From the NCBI RefSeq assembly GCF_000455125.1, contig NZ_AUWR01000027.1:1-64000 (forward strand): a stretch of DNA of 64,000 nt, written 5' to 3'. The translations under genes were made by a program, and so were the position numbers. This DNA comes from Mycobacterium sp. UM_WGJ (GTDB taxonomy: Bacteria > Actinomycetota > Actinomycetes > Mycobacteriales > Mycobacteriaceae). Of this stretch, positions 57,366 to 64,000 are shown in pieces; positions within the stretch are counted from its first letter, which is position 1, and each line of letters opens with the position of its first letter. A model generated the notes under the pieces. That model worked only from the letters and a program-made list of their open reading frames with translations, had not been told where the DNA came from and searched no databases.

Positions 57366-59116
57366 CGCCACCGGCCGTCGAGCTTGCCGGCCTGGCGATC
57401 GGCTACCGCGGCCGGCGCCGGTCGACGACAGTGGCGACCGGGCTGGCAGCCCAGGCTCGCCGCGGCGAACTGACCGTGCTGATCGGGCCGAACGGCGCCG
57501 GAAAGTCCACCCTGATTCGCACCCTGGCGGGGTTGCAGCCCGCGCTCGGCGGACGTGTTCTGTTGGACGGCGCCGACCTGACCGCGCTCCCCCGCGACGA
57601 ACTGGCCCGCCGGGTCGCGGTGGTGCTGACCGAACGCGTCGACCCCGGCTTGTTGTCGGCGCGAGAACTGGTTGGGCTGGGCCGCATCCCACATCTGGGG
57701 CTGGGTGCTCGACTTCGCCCGGTCGATGAGGGGATCATCGACTGGGCGTTGGCGGCGACCGGTGCTCAGCATCTGGCATCGCGGCCGGCGGCCGAACTGT
57801 CCGACGGTGAATGCCAGCGGGTCCTGACCGCGCGAGCGCTGGCCCAGCAGCCGGGTCTGCTGATCCTTGACGAGCCGACCGCGTTTCTGGATGTGTCTTC
57901 ACGGGCCGCACTGTTCGGTCTGTTGCGTGAGCTCGCCCGCGACCAGCAGTTGGCGGTAGTGCTGAGCACCCACGATCTGGAATTGGCACTGCGGGTGGCT
58001 GATCGGGTGTGGCTGATGGATCCGGCGGGCACCCTGGTGGACACCGTAGGCGAAGAGCTGATGTTGTCCGGGCGCATTGGGGACATGTTCGGCAACGACA
58101 CCCTGCGTTTCGACCCGGCTAGCGGCATGTTCGAGCTCACTACCCGCGCCGACAGCGATGGCGCGGCACGCATCGCCCGCGTCGACGCTGCAGAGCCGTT
58201 GCGCTCCGCCCTGACGCGGGTGCTGTCGCGGGAAGGCTGGGACCTCGGCGAGCCCGCCGAAATCGTTTTCACAGCAACCGATCCCGCTGCCATCACGCTG
58301 CGTACCGCCGGCGGCAACCAGGCCATTGCACTGCGCGACCTAACGCAGCGGCTGCGCACTCTGCCCGCAACCTCGCATCGCTGCATCCCCCAGGATCGGA
58401 CGCTGACGGCACTGGCCGAGTTGTCCACCGTCAGCTCCTATTTCGCGGTCTCGACCGGGGCCGCTGACGACGCCGACTGGCGTCCGGTGACGCAGCTCTA
58501 CACCGACCCCGACCTGCTGGCCAGCGTGGTTGCCGGCGTGCAGGACCGCATCGGCGCATCGGATGTTCGCGTGGCGGTGTCCACCTTCTACCTCGGATAT
58601 GCGGCGCGGCTGTGGTCGATCGGGCTGGGCGGGCTCGCCGAGCACGGGCTGCTGGTCGATCTGGATCCCGATCAACTCTGGTACTCCGACTGCGGCGGCA
58701 GCATCCGGCTTCACCTGCCGAACCCGATGGCCTGGCAGGGCTCGTCGGGCAATGCGGATCTGGAGCCGATGCTGGCCGAGATGATCCTGGCTGGGCACCT
58801 GACGCCATTGGCCGCCGCGGTGCGCCGGCTCGGTCCGATCTCGCAACGACTGCTGGACGGCAATGCCGCCTCCGCAGCCCTGGGTGCCGCCCGCGCCCTG
58901 TGCTGGCATCACGGTGGAAATCTGGCGGACGAACCGAGCTGGGAACTCGCACGCAACATGTGCGAGACCGAATACCTTAACGGCACAGTATGTTTCGACG
59001 ACTCCAGCACGGATTATCGGCGGACCAGCTGTTGCCTGTTCTATCGCACGCCCGGCGGCGGACTTTGCGGTGATTGCGCATTGACCCACAAGCCCCAGGT
59101 TCGCCTGAACCCATGA
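57362..59116 (+). CDS. ABC transporter ATPase fused to a FhuF-like [2Fe-2S] domain
   Basis: A 584-residue fusion in one frame. Residues 1 to about 260 are a FecE/BtuD-type ATPase: Walker A GPNGAGKST (about 42-50), a variant signature LSDGE (146-150) instead of LSGGQ, Walker B GLLILDEPTAFLD and the H-loop LSTHD. Residues about 285-584 resemble FhuF-type reductases, ending in CC-x10-C-x2-C (Cys about 557, 558, 569, 572), which is the spacing of the FhuF cluster ligands. The arrangement suggests that transport and reduction of the imported metal complex are linked. The unusual fusion is clear; the substrate, probably a corrinoid, is inferred from the riboswitch. Confidence 0.87.
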   Translation: MTPPAVELAGLAIGYRGRRRSTTVATGLAAQARRGELTVLIGPNGAGKSTLIRTLAGLQPALGGRVLLDGADLTALPRDELARRVAVVLTERVDPGLLSARELVGLGRIPHLGLGARLRPVDEGIIDWALAATGAQHLASRPAAELSDGECQRVLTARALAQQPGLLILDEPTAFLDVSSRAALFGLLRELARDQQLAVVLSTHDLELALRVADRVWLMDPAGTLVDTVGEELMLSGRIGDMFGNDTLRFDPASGMFELTTRADSDGAARIARVDAAEPLRSALTRVLSREGWDLGEPAEIVFTATDPAAITLRTAGGNQAIALRDLTQRLRTLPATSHRCIPQDRTLTALAELSTVSSYFAVSTGAADDADWRPVTQLYTDPDLLASVVAGVQDRIGASDVRVAVSTFYLGYAARLWSIGLGGLAEHGLLVDLDPDQLWYSDCGGSIRLHLPNPMAWQGSSGNADLEPMLAEMILAGHLTPLAAAVRRLGPISQRLLDGNAASAALGAARALCWHHGGNLADEPSWELARNMCETEYLNGTVCFDDSSTDYRRTSCCLFYRTPGGGLCGDCALTHKPQVRLNP

Positions 59117-59130
59117 AGGAAGGGATTCCC

Positions 59131-59709
59131 ATGACCGAGAGCACCGGCACCGTCGTCGCCGATCCCCCGATCGTCGACACCGAAGACCGCGGTCGCGAAC
59201 AACGCTGGCCGCTGCCGACCGATCAGCAGAGCCTGCTGGATCTGCTGCACCTGTGCTTCGACGAGTACTGGAACGAGATCTGGTTCGGCATCATCATGGA
59301 AGGCGCGGCCTGGGAAGTGGCCGCACCCAACGCGCCGCGCAAGATCGGCATGCTCGACGGCTACGCCACCATCGACTTCGGCCGCTGGCACTTTCACCTG
59401 TGCATCGGCAAGCACCGGGCCAGCGGAAACGAGCTGGGCCGCATTCGGAGATGCACCCGCGCCGAGCTGTACCGGCGCATCGGCAAGGACGGCAACCCCC
59501 AGTCGTGGGGCGTGCGCCTGTTCAACGGGCGCGACGAGCAGATGATGACCGTGATGCTGCCGAACCCGTTCCTCACCAACGACCAGCAGATGCGCGACGA
59601 GCCCGAGTGGGGTCAGCTGGAGCTGTGGGACAAGCTGCGCGAGAAGTACCTGGGCCTGGGGCCGGACCCGCTGGACCGCGGCGGGAACCGGATCCGCTGC
59701 GGCGGTTAG
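59131..59709 (+). CDS. Uncharacterised protein of the B12-importer operon
   Basis: A 192-residue soluble protein without signal or membrane segment, in a family I cannot name. It has an acidic start (LLHLCFDEYWNEIWFGIIME), the His/Cys-rich core GRWHFHLCIGKHRASGNE, a basic helix RIRRCTRAELYRRI, then WGVRLFNGRDEQMMTV and the tail YLGLGPDPLDRGGNRIRCGG. The cluster of His and Cys could bind metal or a corrinoid. I start at ATG 59131 behind AAGGAAGGG; ATG 59113 would add six residues. It follows the ATPase fusion by 14 bp and is surely co-transcribed. Confidence 0.82.
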   Translation: MTESTGTVVADPPIVDTEDRGREQRWPLPTDQQSLLDLLHLCFDEYWNEIWFGIIMEGAAWEVAAPNAPRKIGMLDGYATIDFGRWHFHLCIGKHRASGNELGRIRRCTRAELYRRIGKDGNPQSWGVRLFNGRDEQMMTVMLPNPFLTNDQQMRDEPEWGQLELWDKLREKYLGLGPDPLDRGGNRIRCGG

Positions 59710-59771
59710 CGAGACTCGACGAAGGAGAGCCGAAGCTGGACCGCCGCAACAAACCCGGCGGTTAGCGAGAC
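59701..59771. repeat. Dispersed repeat, copy B, with flanking direct repeats
   Basis: Bases 59701-59748 repeat the element at 33371-33420 (shared core GAGAGCCGAAGCTGG, ending ACCGCCGCA). The 15-bp word GGCGGTTAGCGAGAC occurs at 59701-59715 and again at 59757-59771, so the element is bounded by direct repeats 56 bp apart. The first carries the stop TAG of the upstream gene. Confidence 0.68.
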
Positions 59772-59794
59772 CAGGCACCTAGGAGCAGTTGATT

Positions 59795-59841
59795 TTGCAG
59801 CCAGGGCTGTGCGCGGAGGGCGGGCACAGCCCTGGCTGCAA
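59795..59841. terminator. Strong bidirectional hairpin between convergent operons
   Basis: TTGCAGCCAGGGCTGTGC is perfectly paired with its complement over 18 bp across an 11-base loop. It lies between the end of the importer operon and the end of the convergent PPE gene, so it should terminate both. Confidence 0.85.
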
Positions 59842-59861
59842 TTGCAACGCCGCCGGTCCGG

Positions 59862-61598
59862 CTAGTCCGGCTCTGCCGGCCAGGTGTTGGGCATCATCGG
59901 GCTGATGGCGCCACCGCCGAATCCGTCGTCGGTCAGCGCGGTCAGCCCGCCCGGCCGTGCGCTGCTCACCCGGTGGGTGCCACCCGCGAAGCCCTGCGAT
60001 CCGGCTCCTCGACTGGAGGCGACCGCCCCGGCGAGTTCCGGCACCGCATCCGGCTCCAAGTCCATATACTCATAGCCGCGGCCGAGCATGCCGACCTTGG
60101 CCTTACGCCGACGGCGCTGCGGGGCCTTCTGCTCCGCCGATTCCTCCACGGGCGCCGCCGCACTGTCCGGCTTCGGCGCCGCCTTCTTACGCGAGCTGGT
60201 GCCTGAGCCTCGACGAGCGCCCATGTCCAAGCCGCCGACCATGTACATGTAGGCGGGCATGGTGACCGACGGCGGTCCCGCCGGAGTCGGCGGCGGCGCT
60301 CCGGGCGGCGGAGGGGCAGCTGCTGCCGGTGCCGGCGCAGGGGCGGGCGCGGGAGCCGGAGCAGGAGCCGGAGCGGGAGCCGGTGCCGGCGGCGAAGCCA
60401 TCGCCAGTCCCGGCGGGGGCGCAGGAGGCGGCGGCACCGCAGCGGCCAACGCATGATGTGCCATCGCCCCGATACCCAGACCGCCGATCACTCCCGCAGA
60501 TCCGAGCACGGTCGTGCCGGCCATCGTGGCGGCCAGCGCCGGCAGCAACGCCGTCTGGGTGATCAGATAGTTCAGCGCCTGAATGGTGTTGCCGATGGTG
60601 GACGTGACGATCTCGACCATCGCCAACGGCACCACCACACCCAGCGCCTGGGGATTGAACAGCGCCGTGTACATCATCGCGATCACGTCGTCGATGATCA
60701 CGATGCTGGTGAACGCGAAGTAGGAGCCGGGGTCCAGCGGCACCGAGAAGACATAGGCCAAACTGGCGGGGTTGAAGAAGCTGAACGGGTTGCCGGTCCA
60801 ACCCAGCCAGGAACCGGGAACCGGCCACGGCGGCAACAGCGGCGAGCCGGCCTGCAGGCTGGCAAAGAAGTCTGCGAACGGATCGCCGAGACCGGTGTAG
60901 CCGATCTTGGCAAAGAACTCCTGCAACTCGACGTACAGCGGGTACTGGCTGCTGTCGGGATAGGGCGGGCTGGGCACCAGGCTTTCGAGCCATTTGGCGA
61001 AGTCCAGGAACCACTGCGGTGGATCCGGCGCGGTGTCCGCCGCGCTGCCGGGCGTCTTGAGCACCATCGGCGCCGGCTCGGTCTGGGCCGCCGCGGCGGT
61101 CGCGACCGCCGCGCCGGCTACCGCCTGATAGACGGTCATCACGGCTGCGGCCTGCGCCCACATCCGCGCGTAGTCGGCCTCGTTCAGCGCGATCGGAATC
61201 GTGTTGACACCAAAGAAATTCGTGCCCACCAACACCGCGTGGGTCACATGGTTGGCGACCAGCTCAGCCATGGTCGGCATCGCCGCGAGCGCGGCGGTGT
61301 AGCCCGCGGCCGCCGTCTCCTGCTGCGCCGCGGTGGCGGCACTGTTGGTGACGGCACGCAGCAGCCAGGCCAGATAGGGGGCGTTGGCGGCCACGAACGC
61401 CTCGGCGGACGGCCCCTGCCACGCGCCGGCCTGCACCGCACCCAGCACCGCCGTCAACTCATCGGCGATCGCGGCGTATTCAGTGCTCAACGCGCTCCAC
61501 GCCGCAGCCGATGACAATAGTGGTCCGGCCCCGGGGCCGGCCGACAGTGACGTTGAATGTACTTCTGGCGGAGAGGCCATCCAGATCGGTGCAGTCAT
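59862..61598 (-). CDS. PPE protein of the PPE-PPW subfamily, PPE2-like
   Basis: A 578-residue PPE protein. The N-terminal PPE domain (about residues 1-180) has PPE at 10-12 and the WxG turn GAWQG near 60; the middle contains hydrophobic segments; a Pro/Ala repeat linker is at about 388-440; a basic cluster RRRRKAK lies near 495; the end has the PxxPxxW motif (PMMPNTW) of the PPW subfamily. The start [15 protein letters not shown] and the downstream [27 protein letters not shown] resemble Rv0256c PPE2, which is itself under a B12 riboswitch. The riboswitch here and the convergent B12 importer tie it to corrinoid physiology. A role in permeability is inferred. Confidence 0.9.
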   Translation of the reverse strand: MTAPIWMASPPEVHSTSLSAGPGAGPLLSSAAAWSALSTEYAAIADELTAVLGAVQAGAWQGPSAEAFVAANAPYLAWLLRAVTNSAATAAQQETAAAGYTAALAAMPTMAELVANHVTHAVLVGTNFFGVNTIPIALNEADYARMWAQAAAVMTVYQAVAGAAVATAAAAQTEPAPMVLKTPGSAADTAPDPPQWFLDFAKWLESLVPSPPYPDSSQYPLYVELQEFFAKIGYTGLGDPFADFFASLQAGSPLLPPWPVPGSWLGWTGNPFSFFNPASLAYVFSVPLDPGSYFAFTSIVIIDDVIAMMYTALFNPQALGVVVPLAMVEIVTSTIGNTIQALNYLITQTALLPALAATMAGTTVLGSAGVIGGLGIGAMAHHALAAAVPPPPAPPPGLAMASPPAPAPAPAPAPAPAPAPAPAPAAAAPPPPGAPPPTPAGPPSVTMPAYMYMVGGLDMGARRGSGTSSRKKAAPKPDSAAAPVEESAEQKAPQRRRRKAKVGMLGRGYEYMDLEPDAVPELAGAVASSRGAGSQGFAGGTHRVSSARPGGLTALTDDGFGGGAISPMMPNTWPAEPD

Positions 61599-61636
61599 CG
61601 CGCACCGCCGGATGCCACCCGAAAAGGGCGCAACAT
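61595..61636 (-). CDS. Leader micro-ORF coupled to the PPE gene
   Basis: Thirteen codons [13 protein letters not shown] begin right after the riboswitch platform, at the same place where the importer lipoprotein starts (MSRALRVVAALL), and the DNA is similar at its start. The TGA stop overlaps the PPE ATG as ATGA. It may be a relic of a duplicated lipoprotein start or a real leader peptide. Evidence is position and overlap only. Confidence 0.45.
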   Translation of the reverse strand: MLRPFRVASGGAR

Positions 61637-61832
61637 GGGGGTTTGTCAGCTCTCTCGGGGTACACCGCCCCGGGTCGCAGGATGCGACGATGTGAGTGTC
61701 CTGACTCTCGGATCAACGCTCGCCTCGCCTTCCAGCTCCATCAGAGCCGTGGCAGTTGAGGGTCGCTCCCCGATCACAGTGGCGGGACCGTGCCGGATTC
61801 ACACCGGCTTCCTGCACCATCGTTGCCGTACC
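61637..61832 (-). promoter_or_regulatory. Cobalamin riboswitch of the PPE gene
   Basis: On the minus strand: GGAAGCCGGTGTGAATCC, CCCGCCACTGTGATCGGGG, GAAGGCGAGGCGAGC, the closing GAGAGTCAGGACACTCAC (about 61693-61710) and the platform CCGGGGCGGTGTACCCCG. Many of these blocks are identical to those of the importer riboswitch at 54930-55118. It controls the leader micro-ORF and the PPE gene. Confidence 0.9.
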
Positions 61833-61877
61833 GGGGCATTATCGCACGCTACGGCGCGCAACGCCCGGAAAGCGCGA

Positions 61878-63194
61878 CTACACGCTGGCCCGGCCTGGGC
61901 CGCGCACTGCAGCGGCGACCGCGTCGGCCAGCGCGTCGACGTCGGCGGGGGCCAGCTCGGCGATGGTCACCCGCAGGCCCGCAGTGGCCCGAATCCGGAA
62001 CCGCGCCCCCGGGGCCGCGGCCCAGCCTGCGGCGAACAACGCCGTCATCGCCACCGCCTCGTCGGGCACCGGGATCCATACGTTGAGCCCGGACCGGCCG
62101 TGCGCGATCACGCCCCGGTCGGCCAGCGCCGCGCACAGCCCGAGGCGGGCCGCGCGGTAGGCGGCTTCGGCCTCGGCCACCCGCCGCGTCGCTGCGTCGT
62201 CGCGCCACAGCTCGACAGCCAGGTTCTGCAGCAGGTGGCTGACCCAGCCCGGTCCCAGCCGCTGGCGACCCTGCACCCGTTCGACGGTGCGCTGGTCACC
62301 GGCCAGCACCGCCAGCCGCAGATCCGGGCCATACGCCTTGGCCGCCGACCGAATGAACGCCCAGTGCCGGCTCACGCCCGCCAGCGGATGCAACGGCACC
62401 CCGGCGATCGCCGCCCCGTGGTCGTCTTCGACCAGTAGCACCTCCGAATCTGCCAGCAATGCCCCTAGGGCATCTGCTCGCTCCGCCGAAACGGCTGCGC
62501 CGGTCGGATTTTGGGCGCGACTTGTCACCACCACAGCACGCACCCCCCGTTGCAGCGCCCGGGCCAGGTCGGCAGGCAGCGGGCCGTCGTCATCGACTCC
62601 GACCGGCTCCGGTGTCAGCCCCAGCGCGCCGAGCAGATCGAGCAGGTTGGGCCACCCCGGATCTTCGACGGCCACCCGGTCACCGGGACGCAGGTGGGCG
62701 CTGAGCACCCGCTCGATTCCGTCCAGGGCCCCGGAGGTGACCGCGAGGTGGTCGGCCGGTACACCGTCGGCGGCCAGCTCGGCCGCGGCATGCTCAGCCA
62801 GTGCCGACGCGATCGGCGGATGCCCGTAGAGCACCACCGGTCCGGGGCGCGCCGGCACAGCGGCGATAGCGGGCAACAGCGCCGGGTTGGGGTTTCCGGT
62901 CGACAGATCCCGCACGCCCGGCGGCACGGCCAGCCCGCGCAGCGAGCGCGGTGTGGTCGCCGGCCGATCACGCACCCGGGTGCCACGCCGACCGGAGCTT
63001 TCGACCGCGCCGCGGTCGCGCAACAGCCGGTAGGCGGCGGCGACGGTGTTCGGGTTCACCCCGAGCTGCTGGGCCAGCCCGCGGATCGGCGGCAGTGCGG
63101 CCCCGGGCGCCAACGCGCCGCGCGCGATGCCCTCCTCGACGCTCGCCGCGATGGCCTCGGCCCCCCCACCGGCAATGCTATATTGTACTGGCAC
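61878..63194 (-). CDS. MocR-type GntR regulator with aminotransferase-like domain
   Basis: A 438-residue regulator. The N-terminal GntR winged helix (about residues 12-72) has LPPIRGLAQQLGVNPNTVAA; the rest is a fold-type-I aminotransferase domain with SRAQNPTGAAVS, EDDHGAAIAG and the PLP-Lys about 286 in SAAKAYGPDLRL. MocR proteins sense PLP or related ligands. It starts with GTG 63194 and is divergent from a PPOX-fold protein gene, the usual target. Confidence 0.9.
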   Translation of the reverse strand: MPVQYSIAGGGAEAIAASVEEGIARGALAPGAALPPIRGLAQQLGVNPNTVAAAYRLLRDRGAVESSGRRGTRVRDRPATTPRSLRGLAVPPGVRDLSTGNPNPALLPAIAAVPARPGPVVLYGHPPIASALAEHAAAELAADGVPADHLAVTSGALDGIERVLSAHLRPGDRVAVEDPGWPNLLDLLGALGLTPEPVGVDDDGPLPADLARALQRGVRAVVVTSRAQNPTGAAVSAERADALGALLADSEVLLVEDDHGAAIAGVPLHPLAGVSRHWAFIRSAAKAYGPDLRLAVLAGDQRTVERVQGRQRLGPGWVSHLLQNLAVELWRDDAATRRVAEAEAAYRAARLGLCAALADRGVIAHGRSGLNVWIPVPDEAVAMTALFAAGWAAAPGARFRIRATAGLRVTIAELAPADVDALADAVAAAVRGPGRASV

Positions 63195-63217
63195 ATCTCC
63201 TATATTGCACTAGTACA
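63178..63217. promoter_or_regulatory. Direct and inverted repeats in the MocR divergent region
   Basis: CTATATTG-x-ACT occurs twice, at 63178-63189 and 63200-63211 (22 bp apart, about two helical turns), and TGTACT (63184-63189) and AGTACA (63212-63217) are inverted. The AT-rich set lies across the MocR start and upstream of the PPOX gene, which fits a MocR operator. Confidence 0.65.
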
Positions 63218-63234
63218 TTAATGGAGGCAACCCC

Positions 63235-63891
63235 GTGTCCTACGCACCGACACCCCAGACCACCCCCACCCGGTATCGGGAACGGGCCCGCTACGACCGC
63301 GACACCGTGCGCCGCATCCTGGACGAGGCGCTGATCTGTCACCTGGGATACGCCCGCGACGGCCATCCGGTGGTGCTGCCGACCACGCACGCGCGGGTCG
63401 ACGAGACGCTGTATCTGCACGGCTCCACCGGCAGCGGCCCGGTGCTGGCGGCCGGCCCGGGCGGTCTGCCGGTCTGCGTCACCGCCACCCTGGTCGACGG
63501 GCTGGTGCTGGCCCGCTCGGCGCTGCACCATTCGATGGCCTACCGCTCGGTGGTCGTCATCGGCGTCGCCCGCCTGGTCGATGACGAGGCCGAGAAGCGG
63601 CTCGGGCTCGACGCACTGCTCGATCACGTCGCACCCGGCCGGGCCGCCGACGCCCGGCCGCCCAACCGCCGGGAACTGGCGGCCACTGCGGTGCTGGCGC
63701 TCGACCTGGTGAAGGTGTCCGCCTCGGTGCGCGACGGCGGCCCCAACGACGAACCCGAGGACGTCACTCTGCCGTACTGGGCGGGAGTGGTCCCGCTGCG
63801 AATGGTCGCCGGACGCCCGGAACCGGCCGCCGACCTCGACCCGGCGATCGCGCTGCCGTCTTACCTGGAGTCTTACCGCAGACCGCGCTGA
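63235..63891 (+). CDS. Pyridoxamine 5'-phosphate-oxidase-family protein
   Basis: A 218-residue split beta-barrel protein of the flavin-nucleotide-binding, Pyridox_ox_2-like type. Characteristic parts are LDEALICHLGYARDGHPVVLPTTHARV, LHGSTGSGPVL and ALHHSMAYRSVVVIGVARLV. It may bind FMN or F420; substrate unknown. The start is GTG 63235 behind TGGAGG. It is probably regulated by the divergent MocR protein. The last 19 bp overlap the convergent PPE gene. Confidence 0.86.
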   Translation: MSYAPTPQTTPTRYRERARYDRDTVRRILDEALICHLGYARDGHPVVLPTTHARVDETLYLHGSTGSGPVLAAGPGGLPVCVTATLVDGLVLARSALHHSMAYRSVVVIGVARLVDDEAEKRLGLDALLDHVAPGRAADARPPNRRELAATAVLALDLVKVSASVRDGGPNDEPEDVTLPYWAGVVPLRMVAGRPEPAADLDPAIALPSYLESYRRPR

Positions 63892-64000
63892 TACTCCGGC
63901 ATCCAGGTGCCCGGCGTCATCGGAGTGGTGGCACCGCCGCCGAAGGCGTCGGCCGCCAGGGCAGTGAGTCCACTCGGCAGCACGGCATCCGAGGCGTCGT
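63873..64000 (-). CDS. PPE-PPW protein, C-terminal part only (cut by the window edge)
   Basis: On the minus strand the last 42 codons read SGLTALAADAFGGGATTPM then TPGTWMPEYQRGLR and TAA. The PxxPxxW motif (PMTPGTW) and the GLTAL...FGGGA context match the end of the PPE-PPW protein at 59862, so this is a second, paralogous member. Start and N-terminal domain lie outside the window. Confidence 0.8.
   Translation of the reverse strand, partial: DASDAVLPSGLTALAADAFGGGATTPMTPGTWMPEYQRGLR

Noticed and set aside
60330-60410. Short tandem DNA repeats that could suggest a CRISPR or satellite
   Set aside because: They are the codons of the Pro-Ala linker; the unit is 6 bp without spacers.
60259-60456. 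A Gly/Ala-repeat frame that looks like a PE_PGRS fragment
   Set aside because: It is the complement of the Pro/Ala linker of the PPE gene and has no PE domain.

Overview
This window is high-GC actinobacterial DNA from a mycobacterium. The evidence is three PE-PPE-domain hydrolases, two PPE-PPW proteins, F420-type oxidoreductases, and a gene order that tracks the M. tuberculosis Rv3308-Rv3336c backbone: pmmB, upp, Rv3311-like, add, deoA, cdd, sdhCDAB, sigJ, dacB1, sugI, nagA, YihY, trpS. I assign it to Mycobacteriaceae outside the M. tuberculosis complex, because it keeps cobF and has a compact cobalamin locus; I cannot name the species. No tRNA, rRNA, CRISPR array, phage or complete insertion sequence was seen.

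Layout. Positions 1-12.2 kb hold pmmB, upp, three tandem secreted PE-PPE-domain hydrolases (the place of sapM in M. tuberculosis), an Rv3311-like gene, an LGFP lipoprotein and the nucleoside-salvage operon cdd-deoA-add. Positions 12.4-16 kb hold the sdhCDAB operon. Positions 16-30 kb carry a steroid-reductase-like membrane protein, two AhpD-like proteins (the second at 30.3 kb), sigJ with an F420/PPOX partner, dacB1, then an inserted block (Baeyer-Villiger monooxygenase, unknown secreted 659-residue protein, adhD-like alcohol dehydrogenase, divergent PucR-type regulator), then sugI-nagA. Positions 30.8-34.1 kb hold YihY, trpS and a TetR/enoyl-CoA hydratase pair with a clear palindromic operator.

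From 34.2 to 61.8 kb the window is dominated by vitamin B12. It contains cobG (apparently truncated), cobH, cobIJ fusion, cobM, cobL, a ChlI/ChlD-type chelatase, cobO, a cobB-cobC fusion, cobD, cobK, cobQ, cobF and cobN. These cover most of the aerobic corrin pathway from precorrin-2 to adenosylcobinamide phosphate. cobA and the nucleotide-loop genes (cobU, cobS, cobT functions) are not in the window. Four cobalamin riboswitches are visible: before the chelatase operon (+), before cobN-cobF-cobQ-cobK (-), before an ABC importer (+) and before a PPE2-like gene (-).

The most interesting part is 54.8-61.8 kb. A riboswitch-controlled operon encodes a BtuF/FecB-like lipoprotein, a FecCD-type permease, an ATPase fused to a C-terminal FhuF-like [2Fe-2S] reductase domain, and an unrecognised 192-residue protein. 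Convergent to it is a PPE-PPW gene whose riboswitch is a near-duplicate of the importer's riboswitch and whose leader contains a 13-codon ORF coupled to the PPE start by ATGA overlap. I infer a B12 or corrinoid acquisition module that joins outer-envelope PPE, periplasmic binding, inner-membrane transport and reduction. Two families of short dispersed repeats (81/93 bp palindromic elements; a 48-50 bp element) also occur.
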